A stretch of DNA of 37,933 nucleotides, taken from assembly GCA_035301545.1 (NCBI GenBank), contig DATGUA010000057.1, positions 1 through 37,933 on the forward strand. Direction: 5' to 3'. This DNA comes from DATGUA01 sp035301545 (GTDB taxonomy: Bacteria; Bacillota; Clostridia; Tissierellales; Tissierellaceae). Below, one piece after another: positions 18,553-26,499 of the stretch (its first letter is position 1; every line of letters begins with the position of its first letter). The notes under the pieces are model-generated. The model saw nothing but the letters and a program-made list of their open reading frames with translations. It had not been told where the DNA came from and searched no databases. A program made the position numbers and the translations under genes.

Positions 18553-18643
18553 ACTGACTACTGTAATGATGTTGAAAATAAGGTGAAGATCTTATATAAT
18601 GACTCAATATTAATGTAAATTAAATTGGAAAGAGGTGAGATAT

Positions 18644-20368
18644 TTGCTAAAAAAATTTATAGCTTATTATAAGCCACATAAAAAATTGTTTTTTATAGAT
18701 ATGTTTTTTGCATTTTTAGTATCTGCATTTGATTTGATTTTTCCAGTATTTACCAGACAAATGATTAATGAAATAATTCCTAATGGACAGATGAATTTAT
18801 TACTTAGATGGTCTATTATTATGATGGGTTTATTTATACTGAGATATGTAAGTAGATATATAGTAGAATATTGGGGACATATTTTAGGGGTTAGAATAGA
18901 ACATGATATGAGAAGAGATATATTTGCTCATTTACAAACCCTACCTTTTAGCTATTATGACAATACTAAAACTGGACATATTATGTCTAGAATAGTAAAT
19001 GATTTAAGAGATATTACAGAATTAGCACATCATGGACCAGAGGATATATTTATATCTGCTGTTATGTTAATTGGATCTTTTTTAATATTATTAACGATTG
19101 AGTGGAGGCTAACTTTAATTTTATTTACATTTATTCCGTTAATGATATGGTTTGGTATGAGTAAAAGAAAAAGAATGGAAGACTCTTTTAGAAAAGTTAG
19201 ATATAAAATAGCAGATGTAAATGCCCAATTAGAAAATAGTATATCTGGAGTCAGAGTAGCAAAATCTTTTACTAATGAAGATTATGAAATTGAAAAATTT
19301 GCCGAAGGTAATATGGCTTTTTCCGATGCTAGAGGGGAATCCTATAAGGTAATGGGTGAGTTCGTAGCTGGTATAGAATTTGTTTCTAATATATTAAATC
19401 TATTAGTTATATCTGTTGGAGGTTTTTTTGTATATAAGGAGGTAATAAGTGTTGGAGATTTGTTTGCTTATAGTTTATATGTAAACTTCTTTATGCAGCC
19501 AATTAGAAAACTAACTCAGTTCAATCAACAATTACAAGATGGAATGACTGGATTTAGAAGATTTTTAGAGATTATGGCTATTAAACCAGATATAGTAGAT
19601 AAAGAAGATGCACAAGAATTAGAGGATATTAATGGAAATATAGATTTCCAAGATGTATCTTTTGGATATGATAGTGATGATGGAATTGTTTTATCGGATA
19701 TTAATTTAAAGATAAAAGAAGGACAGACTGTTGCTTTAGTAGGGCCTTCAGGAGTTGGGAAGAGTACTTTATGTCATTTAATCCCAAGGTTTTATGATAT
19801 TGATAGTGGACGGATTTTAGTTGATGGAATAGATATAAAGGATATAAAATTACAATCTTTGAGACAAAATATTGGACTTGTACAACAGGATGTGTTTCTA
19901 TTTACTGGAACTATAAAAGATAACATACTTTATGGAAAGTTAGATGCAAGAGATGAAGAGGTAATAGATGCAGCAAAAAAAGCAAGAATACATGATTTTA
20001 TTTTATCTTTACCTGATGGGTATAATACTTATATAGGGGAAAAAGGTGTTATGTTATCTGGTGGTCAGAAACAAAGAATTTCTATTTCAAGATTATTTCT
20101 TAAAAATCCACCGTTATTAATTTTAGATGAAGCAACTTCAGCTTTAGACAATGAAACTGAAATAATGATTCAACAATCCTTAGAAGAATTATCCAAAGAT
20201 AGAACTACCTTAGTAATTGCTCATAGGTTATCTACTATAAAGAATGCTGATGAAATAGTAGTATTAACCTCAAATGGTGTAGAAGAAAAAGGAAGTCATG
20301 AAGAATTATTAGAAAGAAATGGAATATATTTTAATCTATACAATTCGCAATTCAATGATAATATGTAA
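18644..20368 (+). CDS. ABC transporter half-molecule (fused permease and ATPase), MsbA/BmrA type
   Basis: This 574-aa exporter subunit should work as a homodimer. Residues 1-~310 hold six transmembrane helices (first near 15-40). The ATPase follows: Walker A G-P-S-G-V-G-K373-S-T, signature L-S-G-G-Q-K-Q-R, Walker B L-L-I-L-D-E-A-T-S-A-L-D and switch A-H-R-L-S-T. The substrate is unknown (lipid, drug or peptide). TTG 18644 is preferred, with GAGGTGA at 18632-18638. GTG 18635 is an in-frame alternative but overlaps that site. It follows the AddA-like gene by 91 bp and ends at a very strong terminator, so it may be the last gene of the transcript or have its own promoter. No partner half-transporter is next to it. 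Confidence 0.93.
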   Translation: MLKKFIAYYKPHKKLFFIDMFFAFLVSAFDLIFPVFTRQMINEIIPNGQMNLLLRWSIIMMGLFILRYVSRYIVEYWGHILGVRIEHDMRRDIFAHLQTLPFSYYDNTKTGHIMSRIVNDLRDITELAHHGPEDIFISAVMLIGSFLILLTIEWRLTLILFTFIPLMIWFGMSKRKRMEDSFRKVRYKIADVNAQLENSISGVRVAKSFTNEDYEIEKFAEGNMAFSDARGESYKVMGEFVAGIEFVSNILNLLVISVGGFFVYKEVISVGDLFAYSLYVNFFMQPIRKLTQFNQQLQDGMTGFRRFLEIMAIKPDIVDKEDAQELEDINGNIDFQDVSFGYDSDDGIVLSDINLKIKEGQTVALVGPSGVGKSTLCHLIPRFYDIDSGRILVDGIDIKDIKLQSLRQNIGLVQQDVFLFTGTIKDNILYGKLDARDEEVIDAAKKARIHDFILSLPDGYNTYIGEKGVMLSGGQKQRISISRLFLKNPPLLILDEATSALDNETEIMIQQSLEELSKDRTTLVIAHRLSTIKNADEIVVLTSNGVEEKGSHEELLERNGIYFNLYNSQFNDNM

Positions 20369-20388
20369 AGAAATTAAATAGAATAATT

Positions 20389-20432
20389 AAAGCTTCTCTA
20401 CCTACTAGAATAGTAGGTAGAGAAGCTTTTTT
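20389..20432 (+). terminator. Very strong intrinsic terminator after the ABC transporter
   Basis: A perfect 19-bp stem (20389-20407 with 20411-20429) has a 3-nt loop and ends in six T (20427-20432). It marks the end of the preceding transcript. Confidence 0.93.
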
Positions 20433-20467
20433 AATGGAAGTCTTTCTTGTGAAAATACTTGATTATA

Positions 20468-20502
20468 ATAATAATGTAGAATAAAATATAATAATGTAGA
20501 AT
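20468..20502 (+). repeat. 15-bp direct repeat with 20-bp period
   Basis: ATAATAATGTAGAAT occurs at 20468-20482 and again at 20488-20502, a spacing of 20 bp or about two helical turns. It lies in the 290-bp region ahead of the deacetylase operon. A protein-binding tandem site is possible but not shown. Confidence 0.6.
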
Positions 20503-20587
20503 TTTTGTTTAATAAGGATTTATATTTGGATACATATTATTTAAATATAAATTGTCAAATCTAGACATATAGTATATATGGACAAAC

Positions 20588-20604
20588 TGTAAAGTGTTTG
20601 TAAC
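20588..20604 (+). promoter_or_regulatory. WalR-like box (TGTAAA-N5-TGTAAC)
   Basis: Two hexamers, TGTAAA (20588-20593) and TGTAAC (20599-20604), are separated by GTGTT. Both match the published WalR/YycF consensus TGTWAH-N5-TGTWAH exactly. The box lies 54 bp before the start of a wall-modifying deacetylase and just upstream of or overlapping its probable -35, a position suited to activation. Use of this site by the regulator encoded at 21633 is inference. Confidence 0.5.
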
Positions 20605-20626
20605 CAATTAAATGACAATTTATATT
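20598..20626 (+). promoter_or_regulatory. Candidate promoter of the deacetylase/two-component operon
   Basis: TTGTAA (20598-20603), a 17-nt spacer and TATATT (20621-20626) would place the transcript start near 20633, with room for the ribosome site. The better-looking ATGACA (20612-20617)/TATAAT (20636-20641) pair would start transcription inside the ribosome site, so it is less likely to drive this gene. Confidence 0.35.
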
Positions 20627-20658
20627 AAAATTGTATATAATACGATGAGGTGATATAA

Positions 20659-21609
20659 GTGAAACGAAGTAGGAAAAGTAGAAGAGAGAGATATAGAGAA
20701 AAGCAAAGAAAAAAAAGAAGGAGATTTAGTATATTTCTTCTTATTTTAGGATTATTAGTAACAAGAGGAATATTTAAGGGAGTAGATTTGTTGAAAAAGG
20801 ACGTAGCTGAAGCTACTAAAGTAGATGAAACCCTTAGTATGATTGGAAATGATAATCCATTAAATATAGTACTAGAGACTAAAAAGGAAGAGGTAGAAGA
20901 AGAGAAAGCAGAAGAAGTTTTAGAAGAAAAACGAAAAGAAATAGAAGAAAAAAGATTAGCACAACAAAGAGAAAAACATGAGAAGTTACAGCAAGATAGA
21001 TTAGAAGGAAATACTAATAATGGCGAGAAAGTTGCTTACCTAACTTTTGATGATGGACCATCTAAAAAGGTAACCCCTATGATATTAGATATACTAAATG
21101 AATATGATGCAAAAGCAACCTTTTTTGTAGTAGGAAAGATGGTAGAAGAAAATCCTGAAATTCTTAAACGAGCCTTTGAAGAAGGACATGCTATAGCAAA
21201 TCATTCTTATTCTCATGATTATGGCTATTTATATGGTAGTGCAGAGAATTTTATAAAGGACTTTAATAAGGCGGATAAAGTTATTAAAGATGTTTTAGGA
21301 GAAAGTTTTACTAGTAAGGTAATTAGATTTCCAGGTGGATCTTTTGGTGAACATAAAGCTGTGATGAAAGATGCCGCAGTTGATGCTGGTTTTGATTATG
21401 TAGACTGGAATGCATTAAATGGAGATGCGGAGGGTCTAAATAAAACGAAAGAAGAATTAATTAGTCGAATAAAAGAAACTACACAAAACAAAAATAGTGT
21501 TATAATATTAATGCATGATACAGATGCTAAGAAGAGTACAGCTTTATCTTTAAGAGAAGTATTAGACTATTTAATTGATGAAGGTTATCGTTTTGATGTA
21601 TTATATTAG
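20659..21609 (+). CDS. Membrane-anchored polysaccharide deacetylase (PgdA/NodB-like)
   Basis: This 316-aa carbohydrate esterase 4 enzyme probably removes acetyl groups from peptidoglycan GlcNAc, which protects the wall from lysozyme. Order: a strongly basic cytoplasmic stretch (residues 1-25, Arg/Lys-rich), one transmembrane helix (F-S-I-F-L-L-I-L-G-L-L-V), and a Glu/Lys-rich coiled-coil stalk (about 75-115). The NodB domain follows, with T-F-D131-D132-G-P, the metal ligands H182-S-Y-S-H186, R-F-P-G-G and a late L-M-H-D. The start is GTG 20659 with GAGGTGAT at 20647-20654. It leads an operon with a response regulator 23 nt downstream. The catalytic set is complete. Exact sugar specificity is not readable from sequence. 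Confidence 0.92.
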   Translation: MKRSRKSRRERYREKQRKKRRRFSIFLLILGLLVTRGIFKGVDLLKKDVAEATKVDETLSMIGNDNPLNIVLETKKEEVEEEKAEEVLEEKRKEIEEKRLAQQREKHEKLQQDRLEGNTNNGEKVAYLTFDDGPSKKVTPMILDILNEYDAKATFFVVGKMVEENPEILKRAFEEGHAIANHSYSHDYGYLYGSAENFIKDFNKADKVIKDVLGESFTSKVIRFPGGSFGEHKAVMKDAAVDAGFDYVDWNALNGDAEGLNKTKEELISRIKETTQNKNSVIILMHDTDAKKSTALSLREVLDYLIDEGYRFDVLY

Positions 21610-21632
21610 AGTTATGATTAGGGTGGGATTAT

Positions 21633-22337
21633 ATGGATAATAAGTTGTTAATAGTAGAAGATGAAGATTCTATTAGACAGTTTGTAAAAATAAATTTAGA
21701 AAGAGAAGGTTATGAAGTCTTTGAAGCGGAAACTGGGGAAAAAGGTGTAGAAATTGCAGATGAAGAAGATATAGATATTGTAGTCTTAGATATTATGTTA
21801 CCAGGAATAGATGGATTTGAAGTGTGTAAGATTTTGAGGGAAAAGTATCCAGATTTAGGTATTATAATGTTAACGGCTAAGAGTCAAGATATAGATAAGA
21901 TAATGGGATTAGAGTATGGAACAGATGACTATATGACTAAACCATTTAACCCTATGGAATTAGTTCTTAGGGTTAAATCTTTGGCTAGAAGGATGGAACC
22001 TATGAGAGAAGAAGTAGAAAAAGAGGATGATAATTATCTAAGGTTTGAGCCATTTGCTCTAGATAAATACTCTAGAAGATTTTTTAGAGGTGAGGAAGAA
22101 ATGGATTTAACACCTACAGAGTATTCTATTGTAAAATTATTTTTAGAAAATCCCGGAAGGGCATTTAAAAGAAATGAAATATTAAATATTATATGGGGTC
22201 ATGATTTTGTAGGAGATTCTAAAATAGTTGATGTAAATATAAGAAGATTAAGATCTAAAGTAGAGTTAGATCCTAGTGATCCTTATTATATTGAAACTGT
22301 ATGGGGGATGGGGTACCGCTGGAGAAAAAAGGATTAG
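21633..22337 (+). CDS. OmpR/PhoB-family response regulator
   Basis: This 234-aa DNA-binding regulator is partner to the kinase that starts 9 nt after its stop. The receiver domain (residues 1-120) has the acidic pair E9-D10, phospho-acceptor D53 in V-L-D-I-M-L-P-G, T81 in M-L-T-A and K103 in T-K-P-F. The C-terminal winged helix (about 135-232) shows the OmpR pattern L-T-P-T-E-Y, W-G-H-D-F-V-G-D and V-D-V-N-I-R-R-L-R-S-K. The recognition helix region resembles WalR/PhoP types, which fits the TGTWAH-N5-TGTWAH box ahead of the operon. Calling it WalR itself is not justified, because the kinase lacks the WalK architecture. The ribosome site is GGGTGGG at 21621-21627. Confidence 0.95.
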   Translation: MDNKLLIVEDEDSIRQFVKINLEREGYEVFEAETGEKGVEIADEEDIDIVVLDIMLPGIDGFEVCKILREKYPDLGIIMLTAKSQDIDKIMGLEYGTDDYMTKPFNPMELVLRVKSLARRMEPMREEVEKEDDNYLRFEPFALDKYSRRFFRGEEEMDLTPTEYSIVKLFLENPGRAFKRNEILNIIWGHDFVGDSKIVDVNIRRLRSKVELDPSDPYYIETVWGMGYRWRKKD

Positions 22338-22346
22338 GAGAATAGT

Positions 22347-23747
22347 ATGAGAAAGAGTATCAAAACTAGATTAGTTAGAAGTTTTATGCTAGTTATTATC
22401 ATTACTGTGTTAATTTTAGAAATAGTACTTACAAATTCTGTTAGGGAATATTATTATACAAGTGTAGAGGATATACTAACTAGCCAAATTGAATATTCTA
22501 CAGAGTTTTATTCAAGATATTTTTCTACTTTGGATCTAGAAGATATAATAACAGATGATATAGATTTGTTTTGGAGATATACTGATGCTCAAGTTCAGAT
22601 ATTATCCTTAGATGGGGAATTATTAATGGATTCTCTTGGGATTGAATTTGAGGATAATATAGACACATCTGATATATTAAAAGCGAAGGATGGAGAAAAG
22701 GGTGTATGGATTGGTAATGTAGATTATGATGATCATACAGTTATGTCCGTATCCTTACCACTGGAAAATCAAGATGAAACTATAGGAATAGTGAGGTTTG
22801 TTACTTCTTTAGAAGGGGTAAATCAAGTAATAAATAGAATATCTGCCTTATTAATTACTATGGGTATAGTGGTTATAATTATATCAGGTATAGTTAGTTG
22901 GTTTTTGGCTAATTCTATTGTAAAACCTTTAGTGGAAGTAACATATGTGGCTGAGAAATTGGCAGATGGACAATATAAAACAAAAAGTGAAGTAAAATTA
23001 GATGATGAGATTGGAAGATTGTCTGATACTTTAAATTATATGGCAGAAGAAATCTTAAAAAGAGAACAGATAAAAAATGATTTTATATCTTCAATTTCCC
23101 ATGAATTAAGAACTCCATTAACTTCTATAAAAGGGTGGGCAGTAACCTTAAAATCTATGGATGTAAATGGAGACGAATTGTTAAATGATGGTTTAGATAT
23201 TATTGAAGATGAAAGTGATAGATTATCAAAAATGGTAGAGGATCTTTTAGATTTTTCAAGATTTATTTCAGGGAGAATTAGTTTAGACAAGGAACTATTT
23301 AATTTAAGAGATACTTTAGACATGCTAGCGATCCAATATACACCTAGAGCTAATAATAATGATATTACATTTTTATTAAATATAGATGAAAAAGTTCAGA
23401 ATGTAATAGCAGATGAGAATCGAATTAAACAGGTTTTAATTAATCTATTAGATAATGCTATTAAATTTACTCCTGAGGGCGGATTTGTGAAACTATCTGC
23501 TTATGAAAGAGGTAATAATATAATAATGGAAGTTGAAGATAATGGTGTAGGTATATCAGAAGAAGATTTACCAAATGTTAAAGAGAAATTTTATAGTGGT
23601 AAGAATAAAAATGCTACTAGTGGAATAGGACTATCAATTTGTGAAGAAATAATGAAACTTCATGAGGGTAATATAGAGATTAAATCTCAAGTTGATGAAG
23701 GTACATTAGTAAAGGCTATCCTACCTATAGAGGAGGAAGAGGTATGA
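22347..23747 (+). CDS. Membrane sensor histidine kinase
   Basis: This 466-aa kinase has the order TM1 (about 12-32), an extracytoplasmic sensor domain of ~135 residues, TM2 (I-T-M-G-I-V-V-I-I-I-S-G-I-V, about 165-190), HAMP (about 190-240), HisKA and HATPase_c. The phospho-histidine is H252 in S-I-S-H-E-L-R-T-P-L. ATP-binding boxes follow: Q-V-L-I-N-L-L-D-N-A-I-K (N box), D-N-G-V-G-I (G1) and S-G-I-G-L-S-I (G2). No PAS domain is seen between HAMP and HisKA, unlike WalK. The external domain is not recognised and may be Cache-like. The gene overlaps the downstream lipoprotein by 4 nt (ATGA), so the two are translationally coupled. Confidence 0.95.
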   Translation: MRKSIKTRLVRSFMLVIIITVLILEIVLTNSVREYYYTSVEDILTSQIEYSTEFYSRYFSTLDLEDIITDDIDLFWRYTDAQVQILSLDGELLMDSLGIEFEDNIDTSDILKAKDGEKGVWIGNVDYDDHTVMSVSLPLENQDETIGIVRFVTSLEGVNQVINRISALLITMGIVVIIISGIVSWFLANSIVKPLVEVTYVAEKLADGQYKTKSEVKLDDEIGRLSDTLNYMAEEILKREQIKNDFISSISHELRTPLTSIKGWAVTLKSMDVNGDELLNDGLDIIEDESDRLSKMVEDLLDFSRFISGRISLDKELFNLRDTLDMLAIQYTPRANNNDITFLLNIDEKVQNVIADENRIKQVLINLLDNAIKFTPEGGFVKLSAYERGNNIIMEVEDNGVGISEEDLPNVKEKFYSGKNKNATSGIGLSICEEIMKLHEGNIEIKSQVDEGTLVKAILPIEEEEV

Positions 23748-25255
23748 AAAGATTTATGATACTCCTATTTGCTCTATTAAATATATTAATTTTATCTGCA
23801 TGTAATATAAGTGAAAGTAATATAAGTGATAAAATTAATACTCCTATTAATAAAAATATTCCTATATTGGGAGAATGGAAGATAAAAAAACATATTTATG
23901 GAGATAAAGAAGGAGAAAAGGATGAGGATTTATATTTAGGTAAAAAAGGGCTATTTCATAAAGATGCAGTAATTATTGGAGAAGATTATGTAATTGAGCC
24001 AACATTTAAGTTTAAAAAGGTAAAAACAGATAATTATTTATTATATAAATATAAAGTTAATCCGGGAAGTTTAAATCTAGATAAGGAAGAAATTGAAATA
24101 ATAAGTGTATTTAATGACAATCAATATTTTTATGAATTTATTAAAGTAGATAAAAACCACTTAATAGTTCATATAGATGATAATTTCTATGAAATGGAAC
24201 AAATAACAGATGAGGTTAGTGATGAGAAGATTGCTAAATATCTTGATAGTGATGAATCAATGTTTAGAGCATTTGATGCTAAAAAGAGAGAAGAAGAGGA
24301 TCAGACTGGTTTATTATTAGGTCTTAAAATCTCAGTATATGATGAAGTAAATGATATTCCACAGTGGGAATACCAAACTATGTGGATAAATTATGGGGCT
24401 GATAATGTAATAAATATATATGAATTAGATGATTTATTTGTACCTAGAAAAAATGGATTTTGGATGATAGATGTAGAGAGGTCTGTAGATGAAGATGATG
24501 TGGGAGATAGTATAAATATAGAACCTAAATTTATATCAGATGATAAGGAAGGCTCTAAAGATAATGTATCAATAGATGATATAGATAATGATAAATTAAA
24601 GGAAACACTAAAAGCTTCCTCAGTATTAAAAAATATACTGTTTGTAGGAAATGACTATATTTCCATAGAAGATATAGATATGGGTTCAGGTGCAAAAAGA
24701 ACTTTAAAAGTTTATACTGTTGATAATATAGAAAATGAAAAGCCAATTAAATTATCAGATATAATAGGTGAAGAAGGAAAAGATATATTTGAAGAAGGTG
24801 CAGAGAATTTACTTTCATTAGATTCGGCAATTTTTAATGAATCAAATATGGGATTATTTAGACAAAATGGATACTGGATTTTTAAAGGTAGAGTTAATTA
24901 TAAGAAAAATAATGAAGAATTATACAAGGATTTTGACATTAAAGCAATACCACCAGAAGAGATGGTAAGCTATGATGAGTTAAAAATACCATGGAATAAA
25001 TTAAAGATGCAAATACCTCAAGCTAAAGATATTTTTTCCTCACCGAATGAAGATATTATTGTAGTTGAAAACAGGTCTGCATTATTAATTTATGAGCTTT
25101 CTAATGGAAAGATTAAAGATATGTCACCTATAAAAAAGATACCATTACCAGATAAATCTTCAGTAATTATGTCTGAATGGGCTACAGGTGGGTATACAGA
25201 TACATGGGAAGAAGAATTTATTGAAAATGGTGGAAGATCTATAGAGAATGAATAA
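23744..25255 (+). CDS. Uncharacterised lipoprotein coupled to the two-component system
   Basis: This 503-aa protein has a lipoprotein signal (residues 1-19, lipobox I-L-S-A-C20), so it should be anchored to the outer face of the membrane. I do not recognise a family. The first ~150 residues begin L-G-E-W-K-I-K-K and look beta-rich. The middle is very acidic (D/E runs around 185-300). The C-terminal ~200 residues alternate short strands and end W-A-T-G-G-Y-T-D-T-W-E-E-E. The start codon overlaps the kinase stop (ATGA). Tight coupling to a sensor kinase suggests a job as accessory sensor or target of the system. This is inference from position only. Confidence 0.75.
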   Translation: MKRFMILLFALLNILILSACNISESNISDKINTPINKNIPILGEWKIKKHIYGDKEGEKDEDLYLGKKGLFHKDAVIIGEDYVIEPTFKFKKVKTDNYLLYKYKVNPGSLNLDKEEIEIISVFNDNQYFYEFIKVDKNHLIVHIDDNFYEMEQITDEVSDEKIAKYLDSDESMFRAFDAKKREEEDQTGLLLGLKISVYDEVNDIPQWEYQTMWINYGADNVINIYELDDLFVPRKNGFWMIDVERSVDEDDVGDSINIEPKFISDDKEGSKDNVSIDDIDNDKLKETLKASSVLKNILFVGNDYISIEDIDMGSGAKRTLKVYTVDNIENEKPIKLSDIIGEEGKDIFEEGAENLLSLDSAIFNESNMGLFRQNGYWIFKGRVNYKKNNEELYKDFDIKAIPPEEMVSYDELKIPWNKLKMQIPQAKDIFSSPNEDIIVVENRSALLIYELSNGKIKDMSPIKKIPLPDKSSVIMSEWATGGYTDTWEEEFIENGGRSIENE

Positions 25256-25280
25256 AATCTAGTATAAGGAGACAGAGGAT

Positions 25281-25598
25281 ATGAGTGAGTTTTTAGAACA
25301 TCTAGAATATACTAAATGGCTAGCTATTATTTATTTAGTAACGGTAATTCTTACCTATATAGTTCATAGATATGTAGAAGCTGAAACATGGGCAAAATAT
25401 GTGCCTGGGTTAGTTTTAATAGGAATAGGATTATACGGGTTTTTTAGATTATTGATAGATGATTTCTGGGAGAAAGGTGTTCATAATATGTTAATCATGA
25501 CTATCGGATTAAGTGGAGGTTTAATTGGTCTGCTTTTTGCCTTGATTCTAAAGATTTATAATGATACAGAAGAAGTAAATGTTAAGCAAGGAAATTAA
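25281..25598 (+). CDS. Small 3-TM membrane protein of unknown function
   Basis: This 105-aa protein has three hydrophobic segments: about 13-30 (L-A-I-I-Y-L-V-T-V-I-L), 40-60 (Y-V-P-G-L-V-L-I-G-I-G) and 70-95 (L-I-M-T-I-G-L-S-G-G-L-I-G-L-L). The tail is hydrophilic. No family is recognised. It starts 26 nt after the lipoprotein stop, with AAGGAGACAGAGGA upstream, and ends just before a terminator. That makes it the fifth and last gene of the deacetylase/two-component operon. A membrane partner for the lipoprotein or kinase is possible but not shown. Confidence 0.7.
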   Translation: MSEFLEHLEYTKWLAIIYLVTVILTYIVHRYVEAETWAKYVPGLVLIGIGLYGFFRLLIDDFWEKGVHNMLIMTIGLSGGLIGLLFALILKIYNDTEEVNVKQGN

Positions 25599-25617
25599 AA
25601 GTTAAATATTAATATAT

Positions 25618-25652
25618 TAAAAAGGCTGTTTATTTTAAAACAGCTCTTTTTT
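25618..25652 (+). terminator. Terminator at the end of the two-component operon
   Basis: The core stem GCTGTTT/AAACAGC (25625-25631 with 25638-25644) is extended by A/T pairs and followed by CTTTTTTG. The A-rich 5' side lets it also act for the convergent minus-strand operon. Confidence 0.8.
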
Positions 25653-25655
25653 GTA

Positions 25656-26231
25656 TTAATATTTAAAGTCATCATACCATATATTAGAATTGCTAGTAGA
25701 TATAGCAATAGATCCTGCTTCTAAACAAGTAATTATATCTTCTCTTTCGAAAATTAAACCTCCAGCTATTAAGGGAATTCTTGTGTTTTTTACAATATGT
25801 TTAATAATTGTAGGTATGACTCCAGGCAAAATTTCTAATCCATTAGGTCGACATTCTTTAATAGAGTAAAATAATTTTTCTAAAGAAAGAGTATCATAGA
25901 TACACATTCTCTGGATAGTGAATATTCCCATATTCTTACTTTGTTGAACTAAACTAGGCTTAGATGTTATAATTCCATTTAAAGGAATATTTTTTATTAT
26001 ATATTCTAATCCCCAACTGTCTTTAGAAAATCCATCAATTGCATCCACATATACATATAATTCTTTATTTTTATTAAAGATTTTATTCGATACTGTTTTA
26101 AGATTAAATATATTCCCTGTTAGCAAAAAAATAATTTGGCATGATGAATTTAAAGCAACATCTAATTGATTTAAATCAGTAATAGATGCTATTACTGGGT
26201 TGTCAGATACCAATGTAAAGAAGTCATTCAT
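25656..26231 (-). CDS. glpP: GlpP-family glycerol-3-phosphate-responsive antiterminator
   Basis: This 191-aa TIM-barrel-like RNA-binding regulator should, in its family, bind glycerol-3-phosphate and prevent premature termination in glp leaders. Family blocks are visible: N-P-V-I-A-S-I-T-D near the start, I-I-F-L-L-T-G-N-I-x-N-L-K, G-L-E-Y-I-I-K, G-I-I-T-S-K, T-I-Q-R-M, L-E-I-L-P-G-V-I-P and I-P-L-I-A-G-G-L-I, ending A-I-S-T-S-N. The ATG has AAGGAG about 8 nt upstream. It is the last gene of a minus-strand group after recX and a GIY-YIG gene. No glycerol uptake or kinase gene is in the window, so its target lies elsewhere or its role differs. Confidence 0.85.
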   Translation of the reverse strand: MNDFFTLVSDNPVIASITDLNQLDVALNSSCQIIFLLTGNIFNLKTVSNKIFNKNKELYVYVDAIDGFSKDSWGLEYIIKNIPLNGIITSKPSLVQQSKNMGIFTIQRMCIYDTLSLEKLFYSIKECRPNGLEILPGVIPTIIKHIVKNTRIPLIAGGLIFEREDIITCLEAGSIAISTSNSNIWYDDFKY

Positions 26232-26248
26232 ATGATCTCTCCTTAAGA

Positions 26249-26491
26249 TTAAGTATTATTAATCAATTGTAGTTTTTCTTGTCTATTTAATTTTTTAATA
26301 GAAGATTCCCTTTTCATAGCTGCACTTTTAGTATTAAAGGTTTCAAAGTAAACTAATTCAACAGGTAATCTACATCTAGTATACTTTGCTCCTAAACCTT
26401 TATTATGAGTTTTGACTCTTTTATCTAAATCTACAGTATATCCAGTATATAATGTATTATCATTACATATTAATATATATGTATAAAACAT
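26249..26491 (-). CDS. GIY-YIG nuclease superfamily protein (YhbQ/UPF0213-like)
   Basis: This 80-aa single-domain protein starts F-Y-T-Y-I-L-I-C and continues T-L-Y-T-G-Y-T. These two motifs form the GIY-YIG core. The family's arginine lies in the K-R-V-K-T-H helix, followed by G-A-K-Y-T-R, P-V-E-L-V-Y and the conserved glutamate helix K-R-E-S-S-I-K-K-L. The UPF0213 group is compact like this and is linked to DNA repair, but its cellular role is poorly known. Its ribosome site AGGTGAT overlaps the recX stop codon, so translation is probably coupled to recX. Confidence 0.9.
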   Translation of the reverse strand: MFYTYILICNDNTLYTGYTVDLDKRVKTHNKGLGAKYTRCRLPVELVYFETFNTKSAAMKRESSIKKLNRQEKLQLINNT

Positions 26492-26499
26492 AATATCAC

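Larger units (their letters stand above)
20544..20626. repeat. 14-bp inverted repeat flanking the WalR-like box
   Basis: AATATAAATTGTCA (20544-20557) has its exact reverse complement at 20613-20626. The 55 nt between hold the WalR-like box. The arms could form a hairpin or act as paired binding sites around the promoter. Confidence 0.55.

Noticed and set aside
18562..18578. WalR-like pair upstream of the ABC transporter (TGTAAT-N5-TGAAAA)
   Set aside because: The second hexamer fails the consensus at one of the invariant positions. Expected by chance in DNA this AT-rich.
20612..20641. ATGACA-18-TATAAT as the deacetylase promoter
   Set aside because: Good sequence match, but transcription would start at about 20648, inside the ribosome site. 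Kept only as an alternative.
21633..23747. Naming the two-component pair WalR/WalK
   Set aside because: The kinase lacks the PAS domain and length of WalK, and the usual walH/walI/walJ neighbours are absent.
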